DNA of 64,000 nt from Pascua guehoae (lineage: Eukaryota > Basidiomycota > Tremellomycetes > Trichosporonales > Trichosporonaceae). Under the pieces are notes generated by a model. It did no database searches, was not told the DNA's origin, and saw nothing but the letters and a program-made list of their open reading frames with translations. Positions 40,701 to 53,641 of the stretch are shown here, in pieces. The DNA lies in NCBI GenBank assembly GCA_001600415.1, contig BCJX01000016.1:287878-351877 (forward strand), given 5' to 3'. Every line of letters starts with the position of its first letter. Position 1 is the stretch's first letter. The translations under genes were made by a program, and so were the position numbers.

Positions 40701-43700
40701 TGCATGTCGTGCGGTGGAGAAAGTGGGGGAGCGTGGGGGGTTTGCTGCATGGCAACTGAACCTCACGTTCTCAACTCAAAAAGCAAAAACCACGCTGGCG
40801 AGGTTTGCGCCTTTTTTCTTCTCTGTCATGCCATGCATGCCATCCTGGATGTTTGATATGTTGTAAGCCAACATACCGACGCGCATTTTGGCAGCCAGAA
40901 GGTGCAAGGATGGCGCGTGAGAGGGACGTTCATGGCCGTGCCTGTGTTGAGTGAGTGTGTGTGTGTGTCTCTAAAGCAGGCACCAGGGACGAGGTGTGTT
41001 TCGCTGCTGCGGCGATCTCCCTGGAGCCAAGTCTATTCACAAGCTCGTGCTGGAGCCCCTGATATATTGTACAGTCGTACGGCCTGCTGCAGAACCCACC
41101 CCATCATGCAGACGTACAACGTGGCTGATGCGCATGGCTTGGAGCACCTGAGCAATTCCGAAGGGGACGACCCCAAGGCCGCAGCGGTATGCATGGGGAC
41201 AATTGTCGGGACAATGGACAAGACTTCGGGGCGCCGCCCAGCGGAACACGTTACCAATGCTCGAGGGGCGGAGTTTCTCGCATCCGCTGGCTGGTCGTGC
41301 ATCGCATCAGAACATGATTGCTGTCACACGCGTCGTCTCACATGATGATGATGGCGGGGTCTGGTGATGCGTAAAAGGTTAAGGGGCAGAGCATATCATG
41401 GCAGACCAGACCAGGAAAGGAAGGTGGCACAGGGAAGGATCGGCGTCTGGAGCTTAGATTAGGCGGATGAAGTCAAAAAGAACGAACACCGCCGCGTTTG
41501 ATGTTGGCACCGCTTCCGCCGGCAGAGTCGACATGCGACACGAGTTGAGACGCCGAGATGAGCGGGTCAACGGGTGGCGATGCAGAGACTTTAACTGATG
41601 GATGGAGCGTGGCGGTGTGGTCGAGACTGGGCCAATGGGGAGAGCGGCATCTGGCTGACAGGGGCTGATGCTGGCATCCTGGTATGGTTGCAGCGCATGC
41701 AGCGTCTGCAACCACATGAACGGGACATGAGCAGGGGTTGTGTACGTAGCGGAATTTGCGCGGACTGGGTGAGGTCTGGCCGATTCACACACAGGGGTTT
41801 GGGCGGGGTTTGTGGCTTGGCTTTGGCTGGCATGGCTCAATGTACTGTAGGTGGTGTGGGTGGGTGGGGAGTGGGTGGTGAGTCTTTGACTACCCCTTGA
41901 AACAGGGCTCGTTTAGCCTTGTATAGACGCGGCCTGATGGGGCCTGGCCGCTAAAATGAGTTTGTTTGGGGTTGTCCCCGACCCGACAGTGCCCAAGGTA
42001 CACACTTTTTGCCCACAATGGCCACAACCGAGGTGGGCGTGACTGATTGGACCTCCAGCGCCAATGCAACCCAAACATTGAGACGCCATGCATTGTAGCC
42101 CGACGTCAGGAAGAGGGTGCATGTCGCGCGGGCGCCGGGATCAGATGTGCGGCCTTTACGGGGAAATGGGTGGCCCGCAAGGATGCCGAAGGCCCTGAGA
42201 TGAGAGAGGTGGGATAATTGAGGCGGTTCAGAGTGTGGGGTGGTGGGTGGGCGACGGACGGAGACGGAGCAACGGAGACGAATCAAGCCGGCCAGTGAAC
42301 GTGCGCACCAGGCTGGCTGGCATGGCATGGCATGGCTGGGCAGTGCCGAGGGTGCGGGGCGGAGGCTGAGCCATACACCCAAGACTGGGGCCAAGGGGAG
42401 ACAACAACCAGTGCGGTGCCGTGTGCCTCAAAACTGTGCCTGGGACGCCACGCCTTGAAATGGTCAACCCACTGGTTATCCAACCGGATGTCTCAAGCAT
42501 TCGTGCCTGTATCGAGTGAGAGCGAGGGGCACAAAGGGTAGCGCCAAGCAGCGGTGAGTGAGTTGTGTCCACCACTGCCACCGCATGGGTGACGATGTGG
42601 GTGGTGACTAGGTGCGTGCGTTTCGTGAATGCAGGGGTGTCTGCAGGGAGAGTGCGTGCGTGCGTGCGTTTGCGTGATGCACATGATGCCTAAGTTGCGC
42701 ATGTGCTCGTGCGCCATGGGAGGGACGCGGGGACAGTGCATGGAGCGCCGTGTGGTAAAAAGGATTGGCGGGGGGCGCGCGGGGGGCTTGTACAATGGTA
42801 GTGTGCGTGCGCGTTGCTCGGGCGGCCGCAGGAGACCAGCTGGCCGGCCAGCGGGCCAGGTTTACTGACGGGGGATGGGGGTGGATGGGAGGGGCGGAGT
42901 TGTTCGTGCGGTGCACATGGTCACGTCAGCATCTATCCAAATGGTCAGGTGTATCAAGAGGATAGGAGAACAACCGAGCTTCTTTACCTGGGCTGCGCCT
43001 GCCTGCCTGCCTGGACCGCCTGGACCGCAGCCGATAGCGTCTGGCCACTGGCTGCTGAGCTGCTGGCCGTCGTGCCCGCGTTGAGTGTGGCGGAACAGAA
43101 TGGTGGCCAAGGGCATGAGGTGGGAGAGGTCGACAGCCAGCAAGGATGCAAATGGCTGCACAGGCAGGGGGGCGCACGAGGGCGCAGTTGGCGCGACGGG
43201 CGTAACAACGGCGGCGCAACAACAGGCACTCTTGTCGCAGCACACTGTACATGGGAGGGGGCACGGCGGCAAAAGGGCCAAAGACCCAAAGGCAGGGCGT
43301 CAAGCCGCGAAAGGGGTACAAGGGAACAAGGGCCAGACAGGGCAGTGCCCTTTTCAGGGTCCAACTTTTTTTTTTTTTTTTTTTTCTCTTGCAAGTGGAT
43401 ACAGAAACGCCACGACCAAGAATTCAGGGTCCAGGATGACACTATCCGCCGCACTTGTTGGACTGTCCCTGGTGTGCCTGGGAAACAGCAACGAAGGATG
43501 AGCCAGTCGAAGTGGGGGTGGGTGGGGTGGGGGGCGCAAGGTGGGGTAGGGCAACCGACTACCGATGTTGCCTGTTTGCTATTGACAGGCACAATATCCA
43601 GACATTGCGACCATTCTGCAATCCTCTTGGATAAACTATCACCAGCAACAGCAGCATCAGCTGCAGCAGCACCACCAGAAGCCACCACCACCACCACCAC

Positions 43701-43900
43701 CAACAGCCGCATGGTGGCCAGCTGCAGGCTGCAGGACAACAGGACAAAGGTCGACCCGACGACGACGACGACACACAGACTGCAAGGATAACACCGCCCG
43801 ACCGATCAAGGCGCGCCCAGGTCTCGCTCCGTTCGCGCCAGAGGCACACGACAGCAGTCGGTCGGTCACCTCTTGTCCTCGGTCGGACAGGACCCAAACC
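37741..43900. other. Gene-poor intergenic DNA
   Basis: No credible gene. Purine-rich GAAGGAA repeats lie at about 37865-37990. A segment at 38800-38825 (ccgatccaaagtgccactttcattgag) resembles the inner TIR-element motif. A run of 20 T lies at 43366-43385. (CAC)n/(CAG)n patches lie near 43640-43700. An 86-codon forward frame at 40301-40561 (MKRRIALATPVVPEPPIDLP...) is the only one with gene-like composition, but no splice partner was found. Confidence 0.45.
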
Positions 43901-46900
43901 ACTCCACCACCGCCACCCACCCCGGTACGCCGGTACCCCAGGTTACCCACATCTCCTCCCACCTTTGTCTTTGTTACTCTCCTCCTTCCTTCCTCCCCTC
44001 ATCCACCTCTCGTCGGCCTCCTCCTCCTCCTCCTCCACCACCTCTTCCCCCCCCGTCCCCTCCCTCGTGCGCCACACTCGCCTGCGACCCGCGACTGTCC
44101 CAGGCTCAGGCAGAAGCATCCCAGTTACAGTCCCAGGTCGCAATACCCACCTTCCCCCCCTTGTCCCAGGTCTCGTTCCTCTCTCCTCGTCCACCTCCTT
44201 TGCCTCCGGCGCCGTCGCCAAGGCATCCCCCCCCCCCCCCCCNNNNNNNNNNNNNNNNNNNNNNNNNNNNNNNNNNNNNNNNNNNNNNNNNNNNNNNNNN
44301 NNNNNNNNNNNNNNNNNNNNNNNNNNNNNNNNNNNNNNNNNNNNNNNNNNNNNNNNNNNNNNNNNNNNNNNNNNNNNNNNNNNNNNNNNNNNNNNNNNNN
44401 NNNNNNNNNNNNNNNNNNNNNNNNNNNNNNNNNNNNNNNNNNNNNNNNNNNNNNNNNNNNNNNNNNNNNNNNNNNNNNNNNNNNNNNNNNNNNNNNNNNN
44501 NNNNNNNNNNNNNNNNNNNNNNNCCCTCTGTGCCTCTCTGCCCTCCCACAGCCCCGATATCGGCACCGCCATAGGCACGGCCGCACAGCACCACGACCTG
44601 CACCGCGCTCAGCGTGCTCCAGGTCATCTCCACACCTCGACACGCCGCCGCCAACATCACTACCTCGCTTCTTTCTCTTCTCATCGCCATCCCTCTTTCT
44701 CTCTCTTTCATCAACATCCATTTGCCCACCGTCACACACTAAAGCCAGATCAGCACCACCTGCGCCTCGACCTTGCTCGTCCACAATCGCAAGCTATATT
44801 GTTCATCAACTGCGTCCATACCACTTCTCAGTCACACCTGGGCAGGTCATTCGCAACCTTGCTCTCGTCTTCCTCGTACAGCGCTCGGCACATCCACCAC
44901 CGTGCGCGCGCCCCCACACCACAGACCACACCTAGCTGTACCAAGCTCTTGCTGCACCGCCAACTGCACCAGCACCCGCCGGACGGCTGCACCCTCCCGC
45001 CGCCTCCATCCATTCCTGGCATTGTTCGTCCTAGGTTGCCGCACACACGAGCTCGGCATCACTCGATACACCCAAGCCAGCATTTGTAGCATCAAGCAAC
45101 CACCCGGTCAACAATCTTGATCAAGCAATCCGCAATCCGTGTGCACAGTCCTGTCTCACTCCGCAATCTGTCCGTACCTGTAAGTGGCCAACACTATCTT
45201 TTTGCCGTTTTCCGTCCCCCTTTCCCCGCGTCGTCGCCGCCGGCGGTAACTGGAAAACACGTCTTCGAATTGGGAGGTAACTGGGACCTGTCATGCCCCG
45301 GTCCTGGTGTCCTGATACCGTTGCCATGTCGTATCCACAAAGTGCCATCGATATCCGGTCGGATCGAGCATGCGTGGCTGCATGGACACTTGTTCCTCGA
45401 TTCTGTTTTGCAGCCATTGCTCCATCATCCATGCTTGCAGCAGTGGTGGCTACAGTCGGCGAGCATCCGCAGTACCCCTTCCAATTGCACGTTTCGCATA
45501 CACAAACCACAAACACGCAGCCCAAGGCTGTGCTGCCTCTTGGCGGCCACCCGTGACATCTCTCACAACTTCCCCTTTCGCCCCCTCCCTAATATGCCCC
45601 GCCAGTTGCTTCGACATGTCCCTTCTACCTTGATATAGATCTCGGGTCGTCTGCCCTTTTCATGCTCGCTGACACCTGCAGCGCTCGGCAAGCAGAAAGC
45701 AAGCCGCATCTCCGATCCGTGCAGACAGTCTGAGCGTTACAGGGTGAGTGCGCGTGCATCTGACTGGCCTGGCTCCATCAATGTTGGTTTTCCTCTGCCC
45801 CTGCTCGTCTTGATTGTGATGGTTGTTGGAGGCGAGGACCGAGCAAGCAGTTGCCTGGTGGCGCACCAAAGCCACCTGCCGCCGGTTCACAGTGCGCCAC
45901 CACCTCAGCATGACCTCACGCCATGCCAACATGGTTCGTTCGTCATGCTGCAGCAGGCCCCTGCGGGCCCGCCGTGAACGGGTGACCCGTTGCCACTCCT
46001 GGCAGTGCCGTCTTTACCGTCTTGCTCGCCGACCCTGGCCGCGGCGCACATCGGCAACACACCATTTAGCGCTATCCTTTCGCTCCCCACCCTGTGACCT
46101 CATCCTACGTGCACACGCCTCCCACCCCCATCCTCCAGTTCCACCCACTCCCGAGTCGGACCAAGGTCCTTCACCGACCCGTCGGTGCGCTTGGCATACT
46201 CTGGCGGTACGCGCGGTGTCAGCGGGCTGGACCACCTGCCTGGCCCTAGCGGCGAGCGAACGAGTGGGGATGCTTCTTGCTCGCCCCCTCAGATTCTCCT
46301 CTGAGCGCCTCCTTGCGGCCAGCATTTGTTGTTCCTACCCACAGACCACCGTGCAACTGGTGCCCATGTTGCTGTGCGACTCTACGAGAATGGACTCGAG
46401 CTGGCGGTGGGCAGGTGCTTCCTGCTCCGCGGCGCGGCAGGGCCGGCCAAGTCTGCTCTTGCAACCCATAACGGTGCCATGTGTTGCCATGTTTTGCCTC
46501 ATGTTGCCTTGCCCGGGCAGTGTGACTTTTTGTTTGCAACGCGGACATGGCCAGCAGCTCGCACCCAGCCGCGCTCAGGCCTTGCACCGCCGCGCTCCTG
46601 TCCCTATCCGCCCATCCGTCCTATCCCCCAGCCCCTGTGCACCATGTCCCGTTTCGCCGACCATTGCCGTGTCGGTGTCTCCTCACGACCACTCCGTTCC
46701 CACTGCCACTATTCAGCATTCCAGCTCTCAGTAGCGTGCGCATCTTCAATTTCATTTTCCTCCCACCAGGTCCCAGCCTAGCGCTGTTGATCCTTTCTGT
46801 CGATCACGCCGAGTGTTCTACGCCCTGGTGGCCAAAGGACTCTGTGCCTCTCTCCTCGCCGTCATTCATTCTTCCACCACTGCGCAGTCGCGTGTTTTGG

Positions 46901-47047
46901 CCCAAACGACGATATCGTCATCCCGTCTCGCCACGCAGAAGCTGACCAACAACAGCTCGTTGAACTCTTGCGCGCCGTCCTAGCCCGCTGCTGGCCTACT
47001 GCACCGCGGCGGTCATTGCCCTCACCTATCACCCTCACCGACTTTTC
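43901..47047. other. Pyrimidine-rich region with gap, probable long leader of the C2H2 gene
   Basis: From about 43930 to 45100 the plus strand is CT/CA-rich like the leaders of other genes here, interrupted by 281 Ns at 44243-44523 next to a poly-C run. A GTAAGT donor at 45180 and other splice-like signals suggest leader introns or an upstream non-coding exon. Forward frames across the gap are His/Ser/Arg/Pro-rich artefacts. No separate gene identified up to the ATG at 47048. Confidence 0.4.
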
Positions 47048-49091
47048 ATGTCCCTCACCACGACAGCCCCGTTGAGCCTGCCCCACGCAGACCGACCCCA
47101 CCTGTCCATGTCATATCCCCCAACAGCAGACGATCGCTCATACCAAGGCTACTACGGCCGTCCTGCTCCTGGTTCCGCTCACAGCGCCGCCGCTCCTGAA
47201 GCTCCGTCTCCCGCTCCTCGCCTCCACTCGTCTGGTGGCAACAACTACCCAAAGGGCGCTCCCCAATCGTCGCCCTCCCACGTATATTCCTCGCCGCACG
47301 ACCTTGGTCCTGCCCCCGGCTCCTCTCACGGATATCCCCCTCAACCCATAACACCCCTCAGTGGATCGACTGGCTACCCACCCCAGCCCACCCCGCCTTA
47401 TTACGGAATGCCTGGTCAGCCACAGGACCCCAGTCTCCCGAGCCCGCCGCCGACGGCAACGTCGCGGCCGACGACGGCCAACAACTTTGCCCCCGAAGCT
47501 GGTGGCGGCGCACCCATCGTGCCCGTCGGCATTAGCGGAGGCAAGATGTTCCGCTGCCGCGGTTTTGGTGACTGCGACAAGGTGTTTACGCGCTCTGAAC
47601 ACCTTGCCCGCCATGTTCGGTGAGTTTGCGGGATGGCAAGCTGAACTGTTGAGCAATGACTGACAGCAACGCAGCAAGCATACTGGCGAGCGGCCCTTCC
47701 CTTGCCACTGCGGCAAGGCGTTTTCACGTCTGGACAATCTCCGTCAACACGCTGCGACAGTGCATGCCGACCAGACACAGCTGAACGAGGCCATGCTCTC
47801 GTCATTAGCTTCAGTCCATGCGGCCCTGTCGCAACGCGCAAATCGCGAACAGCGCAGGCGTGGCGAGGTTGTTGAAGTGCCCAAGAATGCCATTGAGCGT
47901 CCGCGCGGCGACCGTGGGGCCAAGGTTCCCCCGAACGCCCCGCCGGGCACCACTGCGGTGCCGCCTCCTGGAGCTGTTTATCCTCCAGCCCCCGGTTACC
48001 ACCAGGGACACCCTTGGGGTGCCCCGCCAGACCACGGCCGCCCCCGCACGTCGGGAGGAGGCTGGATGGATGGCGGCGCGTACCCCTATGTCCAGCAGCC
48101 GGGCATGACGGGTGACCACCCGCCTCCTCCCTCTGCGGGATCTGTAACGTACGCCGAGGACGCTGGTCCCAGCCGCCGCCCGCCGTCATCGGCTGGCAGC
48201 TACCCTCACCCGGGCTACTACGAGCACGGCCCGCCCACGTCGTCTCATGGGCGACCGTCGACGGCCAATGCGCCGCCTGGCACCGCAGGCTCTGATGACC
48301 CGCAGGCGTATCCGTACCGCCCCGTGTCATCCAACGGCCGCGAGCTCCCTGTTCCTGGCCACTACTCTGAGTCTGAGCCACCCAGCTCGGCCCATGGCCC
48401 GCCTCCGCACTCGCCAATGTACCCTCACCAGACTGCGACTGTTCCTGCCGCTGGCAACTGGACCTCGCCGCCCACGCCCCACTCTGGCTACCCGCCAGCC
48501 GACCCTAGCGTGTACCCGCAAAACGCCGGAGTGCCCTCTGGCGACTCGGCGCACTCGTACCCTCCGGGTGAGCAGGGCGGCCACAGCGGCTACGGCCCGC
48601 CTCCGCCTGGATCAGCAGGTGGCTACTACTACCCCCCGCAAGGGCAGTACCCTTACCCCGCTGGGCAGCAGTCGTCGCCTGCGCAGCAACAAAATCCGAC
48701 CTTCTCGTCGGTCGCGCCTCCGGGCAGCGCCGGTGCGCCGCCAACGGGTGCCTACCCCGCAAACTACAGCGGCCCGGCAGGCGAGTCGCCCTTTCAGTAT
48801 AGCGCGCCCGGTGGTAGCTACCCCTACCCCGGGTACGACGGGCGCAAGCGCCGGGCCGAGGACGAAACCGGCGGCGACCGCAAGCACCAGCGCTCGGGCG
48901 ACGGTGGGCCCAATTCGACAGAGCCGCGCGCGGCCGGCGCGCCTGGCCAGGACCCTCTCTGGCTCCCGTCCACTGCCGAACGCCGCTCCTCGTTAGCCAT
49001 TAGTGCGCTCATTGGCTCGCCGCAGCAGGATGCGCGTTCGCGACCTGCGACGGCCGACGCGACTGCGGCGCCGGCTGGGCCAGCCGCTTAA
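47048..49091 (+). CDS. C2H2 zinc-finger transcription factor, two fingers
   Basis: Two exons: 47048-47619 and 47675-49091. The 55-bp intron (GTGAGT...CGCAG) lies between the fingers and restores [11 protein letters not shown]. The total is 662 residues. Finger 1 (residues 170-189) reads [20 protein letters not shown]. Finger 2 (201-221) is [21 protein letters not shown]. This paired-finger type, including the following [20 protein letters not shown], is conserved among fungal nuclear regulators, but I cannot assign an orthologue name. The remainder is Pro/Tyr/Gly/Ser-rich (GYPPQP repeats). A basic [18 protein letters not shown] nuclear-signal candidate and a conserved-looking [15 protein letters not shown] lie near the C-terminus. 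An internal Met at 47108 is an alternative start. Confidence 0.88.
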
Positions 49092-52000
49092 ACGCGCGCA
49101 CGCACAGACAAACAAAAGTGCGGGGCCATGGTCGCCCTGCTAGTCTTTGCGCGCTCGTCCGTCATTTGTGTGCGTCGCGGCCGTCGCGACGCTCGCACAG
49201 TATCTCCCCTCTGATCATGGACGGTGCCTTCTCCACCCGTCCACACCGCACCCAGTAAAGCAGGCTGCAGCAATCGTGTCGTGTATCGCTATCTTGGCAA
49301 CCCCCGAAGTCTCTGCAGTCCCCCGCCCACGCGCCACCGAGCCTGCATCCTGCGTAATAGCACCTTTGCCACTCTGTGCACGCGTGGCGTGTGACCTGTG
49401 ATTTGCCCTTGTGTTTCGAGTACAGTAATTATATAGTGTCTGTGTGGGTGGTCTAGCAAGTCTGGACCCCCCTCCATAGTTTTTGATACCAGCCGACTGC
49501 GTCGGCGGATGCAAGTTCGTGAGAAGTACCATGGCAGGCAGGAGAGGGTCTTTGCACGTGGGTTGTCACCGTGCATGCATGTCAGACTGTGCAGTGTGCC
49601 AGTCGGTACAGTAGTCACCGCCCATCCCAATCCCGCCCATGCACGGATGGATTGTTGTTGTGTACACTATACCCCTCGTCTTGGCTTGTATCGTTCTGTC
49701 TCTGTCTCGTCTTTGTCTCTTCTCCCTGATTGTTCATTCTGTAATCTGGATCGTGTAGATCAGTTACGTCCCGCCGCCACACTGTGCCTTTTGACCCAGA
49801 AACCTACGTCGCCCTTCGCAGCCACACACCGGGACCTCGAACACCCAACACTGGCGTCCTGGCGTGGCGGGCCCTAACTCGCGTGCGTTGGCACATGGCA
49901 CATGGCATGGCAATCTGGAACTGGCCAAACTGGACCAACGCGAACAAGGGACCGGCCAGGATGTGCGTGACAGGTCCGCCCAGTGAACGCAAACGGCACC
50001 GTCAAACGCCAACGGCAACGAGGGGAAGCAAAGGAAACATCCAAAGCCTGAATCCCGCCATGTAACGTCTCAAAACGTGCGCCAAACGTGCGCGACGTGC
50101 CGACGAAACTAGTCACCGTCACGCGTTTGAGAAGCTGGCACGGCCGGCGTGACGTGCCTTTGACGGCATCGTGAGTGGGCCAGGGTGTGTACGGCGTAGG
50201 GTGGGGGTGCGGATATTGGGGTCGGGGTCTGGCTCGGAGTCTGGCTCTGGCTCGGGCTCGGGCTCGGGCTCGGAGTCGCGGTAGGGGCCAAGCTCGTCTT
50301 GGGGGTTATGGGATGCAAGAGCCGAGCTGCGCCAAAAATCAGACTCGTCGACGTGCGTACCACACTGCCTCGTCAGTTGACCTTGCGTTTCTGGCTCTTG
50401 TAGGGCGTGATGTAGGGTTAGTTTGGGCAGAGGAGGGGCGGGGGNGGGGGNGGAGTAAGGGGGGAAGAGGTAGGTATGAAGACGCAAGGTGCAAATGCTA
50501 GCCGGGAGGGGGGAGAGAACAGAGAGCTGCAGTAGGTACGACGGCCCGGATGCCAGCCAGCAAGCCGGGCTCCAACCACACCCGACGCCGTCGTCATCTG
50601 TCGCCATCTGTTGCCCACTCGGAACCCTTGCTCGTACTTGCACCCGCACTCACCTGCACCTGCACCGGCACGAGTGACGGCTGTGTGAAGAGACCGGAAC
50701 CGAATACCCACACAACATGGCAAGGTCACGAGCGAGCCTCATGCCACAATGACAAGCCCCGCATCGCGGCAATGGGGATGGCGTAACGACACGTATTGCT
50801 TTGGCCCGTTACTTACTCGCCATTGACACGCGCGCAGTGCATGTCTACGAGAGGCAGAAGCTTACAGGGCATGGGTGTTCTTATTCCGAACATGTGCTGC
50901 GCCGTGGGTGGCGGCGACTGACCCCAGTGCCAATGTCACGAGCCCGTCATGAGCGTGTGTACTGGCCGGCATGACCTCGGTTGGTCGTGGTCGTGGTCAT
51001 GGTCGTGGTGTTGGTCATGGTCATGGTCATGGTCATGATCGTGGTCACGGCCGTGCAACGGCGAGCCGAATGTCGAACCAGGTGGTATTGGGGCACGGTG
51101 TGGCCCAGCCGTTCTGTGATTATGGCCATGGGACGGGACATCAAACAGATGACACGGCACAGTTCTGAGCGGTGGGCGTGTGCGAGTGCACTGGGTATCC
51201 AAACAGAGGGACGAGACCAGAGTGGCGAACGCGACTGGAACACCACGAGAATATCAGAACGGCGCATCGGGCTACTGATCACTGACCGCTCGACTGACCA
51301 ACTGGCGCTGTAGCGGCGGCCAGATGTCCAAGGTCCACTTGCAGGCAGCGGAAGGACAGAAGGCGACGTGGGTGAGTTATGTACAGCGCAAACGGCGCAC
51401 GACCGAGTGTCCCGAGTACTTAGCGCACGCAATCGTACTCCGGGATACTGTACGTGCAGCGTTGACGAGCCATGGCGAGCTGTAGCGGGTTCCGTCCTCG
51501 ACGCGGCCGTGGTGGGTCACTTGTCCAGTACTGTTAGTGTTAGTGGGTGCTGGGTAGGTCCCACTGTAACACGGTGGCGTGGGTGTGTGAGGCCATGGCT
51601 GTTGAGCACCGATGCATTGGAAAGGCTTCAACGAAGCCCTGAATCGAGCAGTACGAGGGCCGCCCACGAGGATGATGGAGGATAGGGGCGTAACAGCTGT
51701 TTGGGGGGTGGGGTGGGGGGCAGGAAGGTATTAAAGGCGGAGAATGATCCATGGGAGAAGAGTACAGGGGGATAGTACATGTGCAGAGGTCAAAGGTTAA
51801 GGGGGGATAGTACAGAGGTCAAAGGCTACGGAGGGAAAGACTGCAGAGGGAAGACTACAGAGGGAAAGACGACAGAAGGAGAAGACGACAGAGGGAGAAG
51901 ACGACAGAGGGAGAAGACGACAGAGGGAAAAGACTACAGAGGGAAAAGACTAGAGGGAAGACTCCAGAGGCATAGCGGAGAGCACAGCGCATACAAAGCC

Positions 52001-52500
52001 CCACGAGCGCAAGCGACACGAGACAGAGTGCACATCCGAACAATGACTCACGCTCGCCAAGATGCCAGTATTCATCCCCCCGAGCGCCCCATGTTAACAC
52101 CGCGGCAGCAAGTGCTGGTCGCACCAGACTAGAACGACATTGTCAGCGGTACCTCGCAGTTCAACCGGCACGAGACACAGCAACTCTGCCCGACATTACA
52201 GTGGCCCCTCACACCGAGCGCCTTGTCGTATCCCATCGGGGTCGTGCTCGATGAATGCTCGTTCCGTGGTATCGTGTGCTCTGCCTCAACCTCCACCTCA
52301 ACCTCAACCTCAACCAACGCCGCGCCCGTGAACAGCGGCTGCACTCTGCTCTCGTCTGCCGTCGTCAGCTTGTCGACCCGACCGCGCGCCGTCGTCAGCT
52401 TGACACGCATATTGATTTGAATTCTCCACAAAGTCCAAACCGCACAGGCAAGGTTCAGCGACCAAAAGAGAAGCCAAAAGCTACGAGCTAGGAGATACAA
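49092..52500. other. Intergenic with simple repeats
   Basis: 3.4 kb without a credible gene. Features seen: CTCGGG-type repeats at 50225-50275, single Ns at 50445 and 50451, a GGTCATGGTCGT hexamer array at 50982-51045, a purine-rich array of ~15-16-bp acgacagagggagaag units at 51836-51960, and a ctcaac array at 52283-52315. Frames through these arrays are artefacts. Confidence 0.55.
51836..51960. repeat. Purine-rich minisatellite (~15-16-bp unit)
   Basis: Repeated agagggaaaagactac / agagggagaagacgac units on the plus strand, about eight copies. Confidence 0.85.
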
Positions 52501-52590
52501 GCGACCCGGCCCGAATTGAACAGACAACCTTGAGGACGAACCGATATTCCACCGTTGGAATCTCACGCGCTACCATTACGCCCCTGCCGC
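52501..52590 (-). tRNA. tRNA-Trp(CCA)-like gene with an intron
   Basis: On the minus strand the D arm GCGT AATGGTA GCGC fits the A box, and the T arm GTCTG TTCAATT CGGGC carries a good B box (GTTCAATTC). The anticodon loop reads TTCCAA with CCA at 52556-52558. The intron after position 37 contains TGGAA, complementary to the loop, as expected for pre-tRNA introns. Weak points: the acceptor stem pairs for only about five bases (GCGGC/GTCGC, with a one-base register shift), and the anticodon stem has an A-C mismatch. It is either a divergent functional gene or an early pseudogene. Confidence 0.5.
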
Positions 52591-53641
52591 GCGCCGCGCC
52601 GAGGGGCTTCACAGTCCGCGGGGTAACAGTGCACGAGGATCGAGACGGACAGTGTCCCTGTCCCCGCTGCCGTCCTTGCCGCCGACGACGAGACGGGCCC
52701 TCGGGCCGACTGCGTGGGCAAGACGGCTTTTGCACCTGTACATTGCATTCGGCTTTTCTGCTATCCTGTGCCTGCCAAGAGGCCCTTGTATCTCATGTGC
52801 ACCTCATCGCGCCTGTTTAGGCCCTCGAGGTATTCTACAGTCTGCGCCCGGCCCAGTGGTCATGTGGCGTGGGCGAGTCGGCAGCCCATGAGGGTCGATT
52901 TGGTATCGGCCCGCACTCGTCGGAGTTTTCCTAGTGTCCTCCCAGTAGTTTTGCGCTTCCGTCAAGAGATAGCGAGGAGAGCATAGCCACGGCGACCGTC
53001 GTCCGTGGCGCGCCCGGGGTATGGTCGGTGTTACTGCTGCCGCTGACGTTGGCGCGGACGGATGGGACAAGCTGTCCGGAGATTGTGGCGGGCATTTGGT
53101 GGCTATCATTGCGTCCCAGGTGGCCACTCTGCGGAACAAGTAGGGCTTGGTAAGGCATACAGGAACACTACACTGCACTAACATGCTGCATCGCATAGTT
53201 GGGAGCTTGGTGATTACGGAGGATAGTTCTGCTCGACACCCCCCCCCCCCTCCATCCCCCGTGAGCTCACTGGAAGCGCGTCGCTTGTCAATGCCACAAG
53301 GCGCACACAACCGTGCGTGCCACCCGTCCTTCTTGACGAGATATACCGCACCCACTGACTGAGGGACACACTGATGCTACAACGATACATCATGCCTATG
53401 ATAGCTACGACTGGCTTGGGGATCTGGCCCGAACCTCGTTTGGTGAATGCGGGGCTGAATAGCCCAGTGCGCTGGCGGTCGGGGCCAAACAGCGCGTATG
53501 TGGGTCCAACACGAAACAAAACGAAAACATGCGTCACGGCGCCTACTCTTCACGCTGCCGTTTACGTGCCTCGTCGCTGTGGGTCAGTACTGTGCCACTC
53601 GCGTACTCGCAGTCTGGCAGCCTCGTTGCCCTCAAGTCGAC
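52591..53641. other. Intergenic, no gene seen
   Basis: 3' flank of SNW1 on one side and the tRNA-like gene on the other. A poly-C run lies at about 53240-53250. Nothing else recognised. Confidence 0.5.

Noticed and set aside
43366..43385. T20 run considered as the tail of a retrocopy (minus strand)
   Set aside because: No open frame, target-site duplication or retroelement sequence found next to it.
42814..43791. 325-codon forward frame
   Set aside because: Includes poly-Phe from the T20 run and simple repeats; not gene-like.
43965..45089. 374-codon forward frame crossing the gap
   Set aside because: Contains 281 Ns and leader-like CT-rich DNA; no conserved domain.
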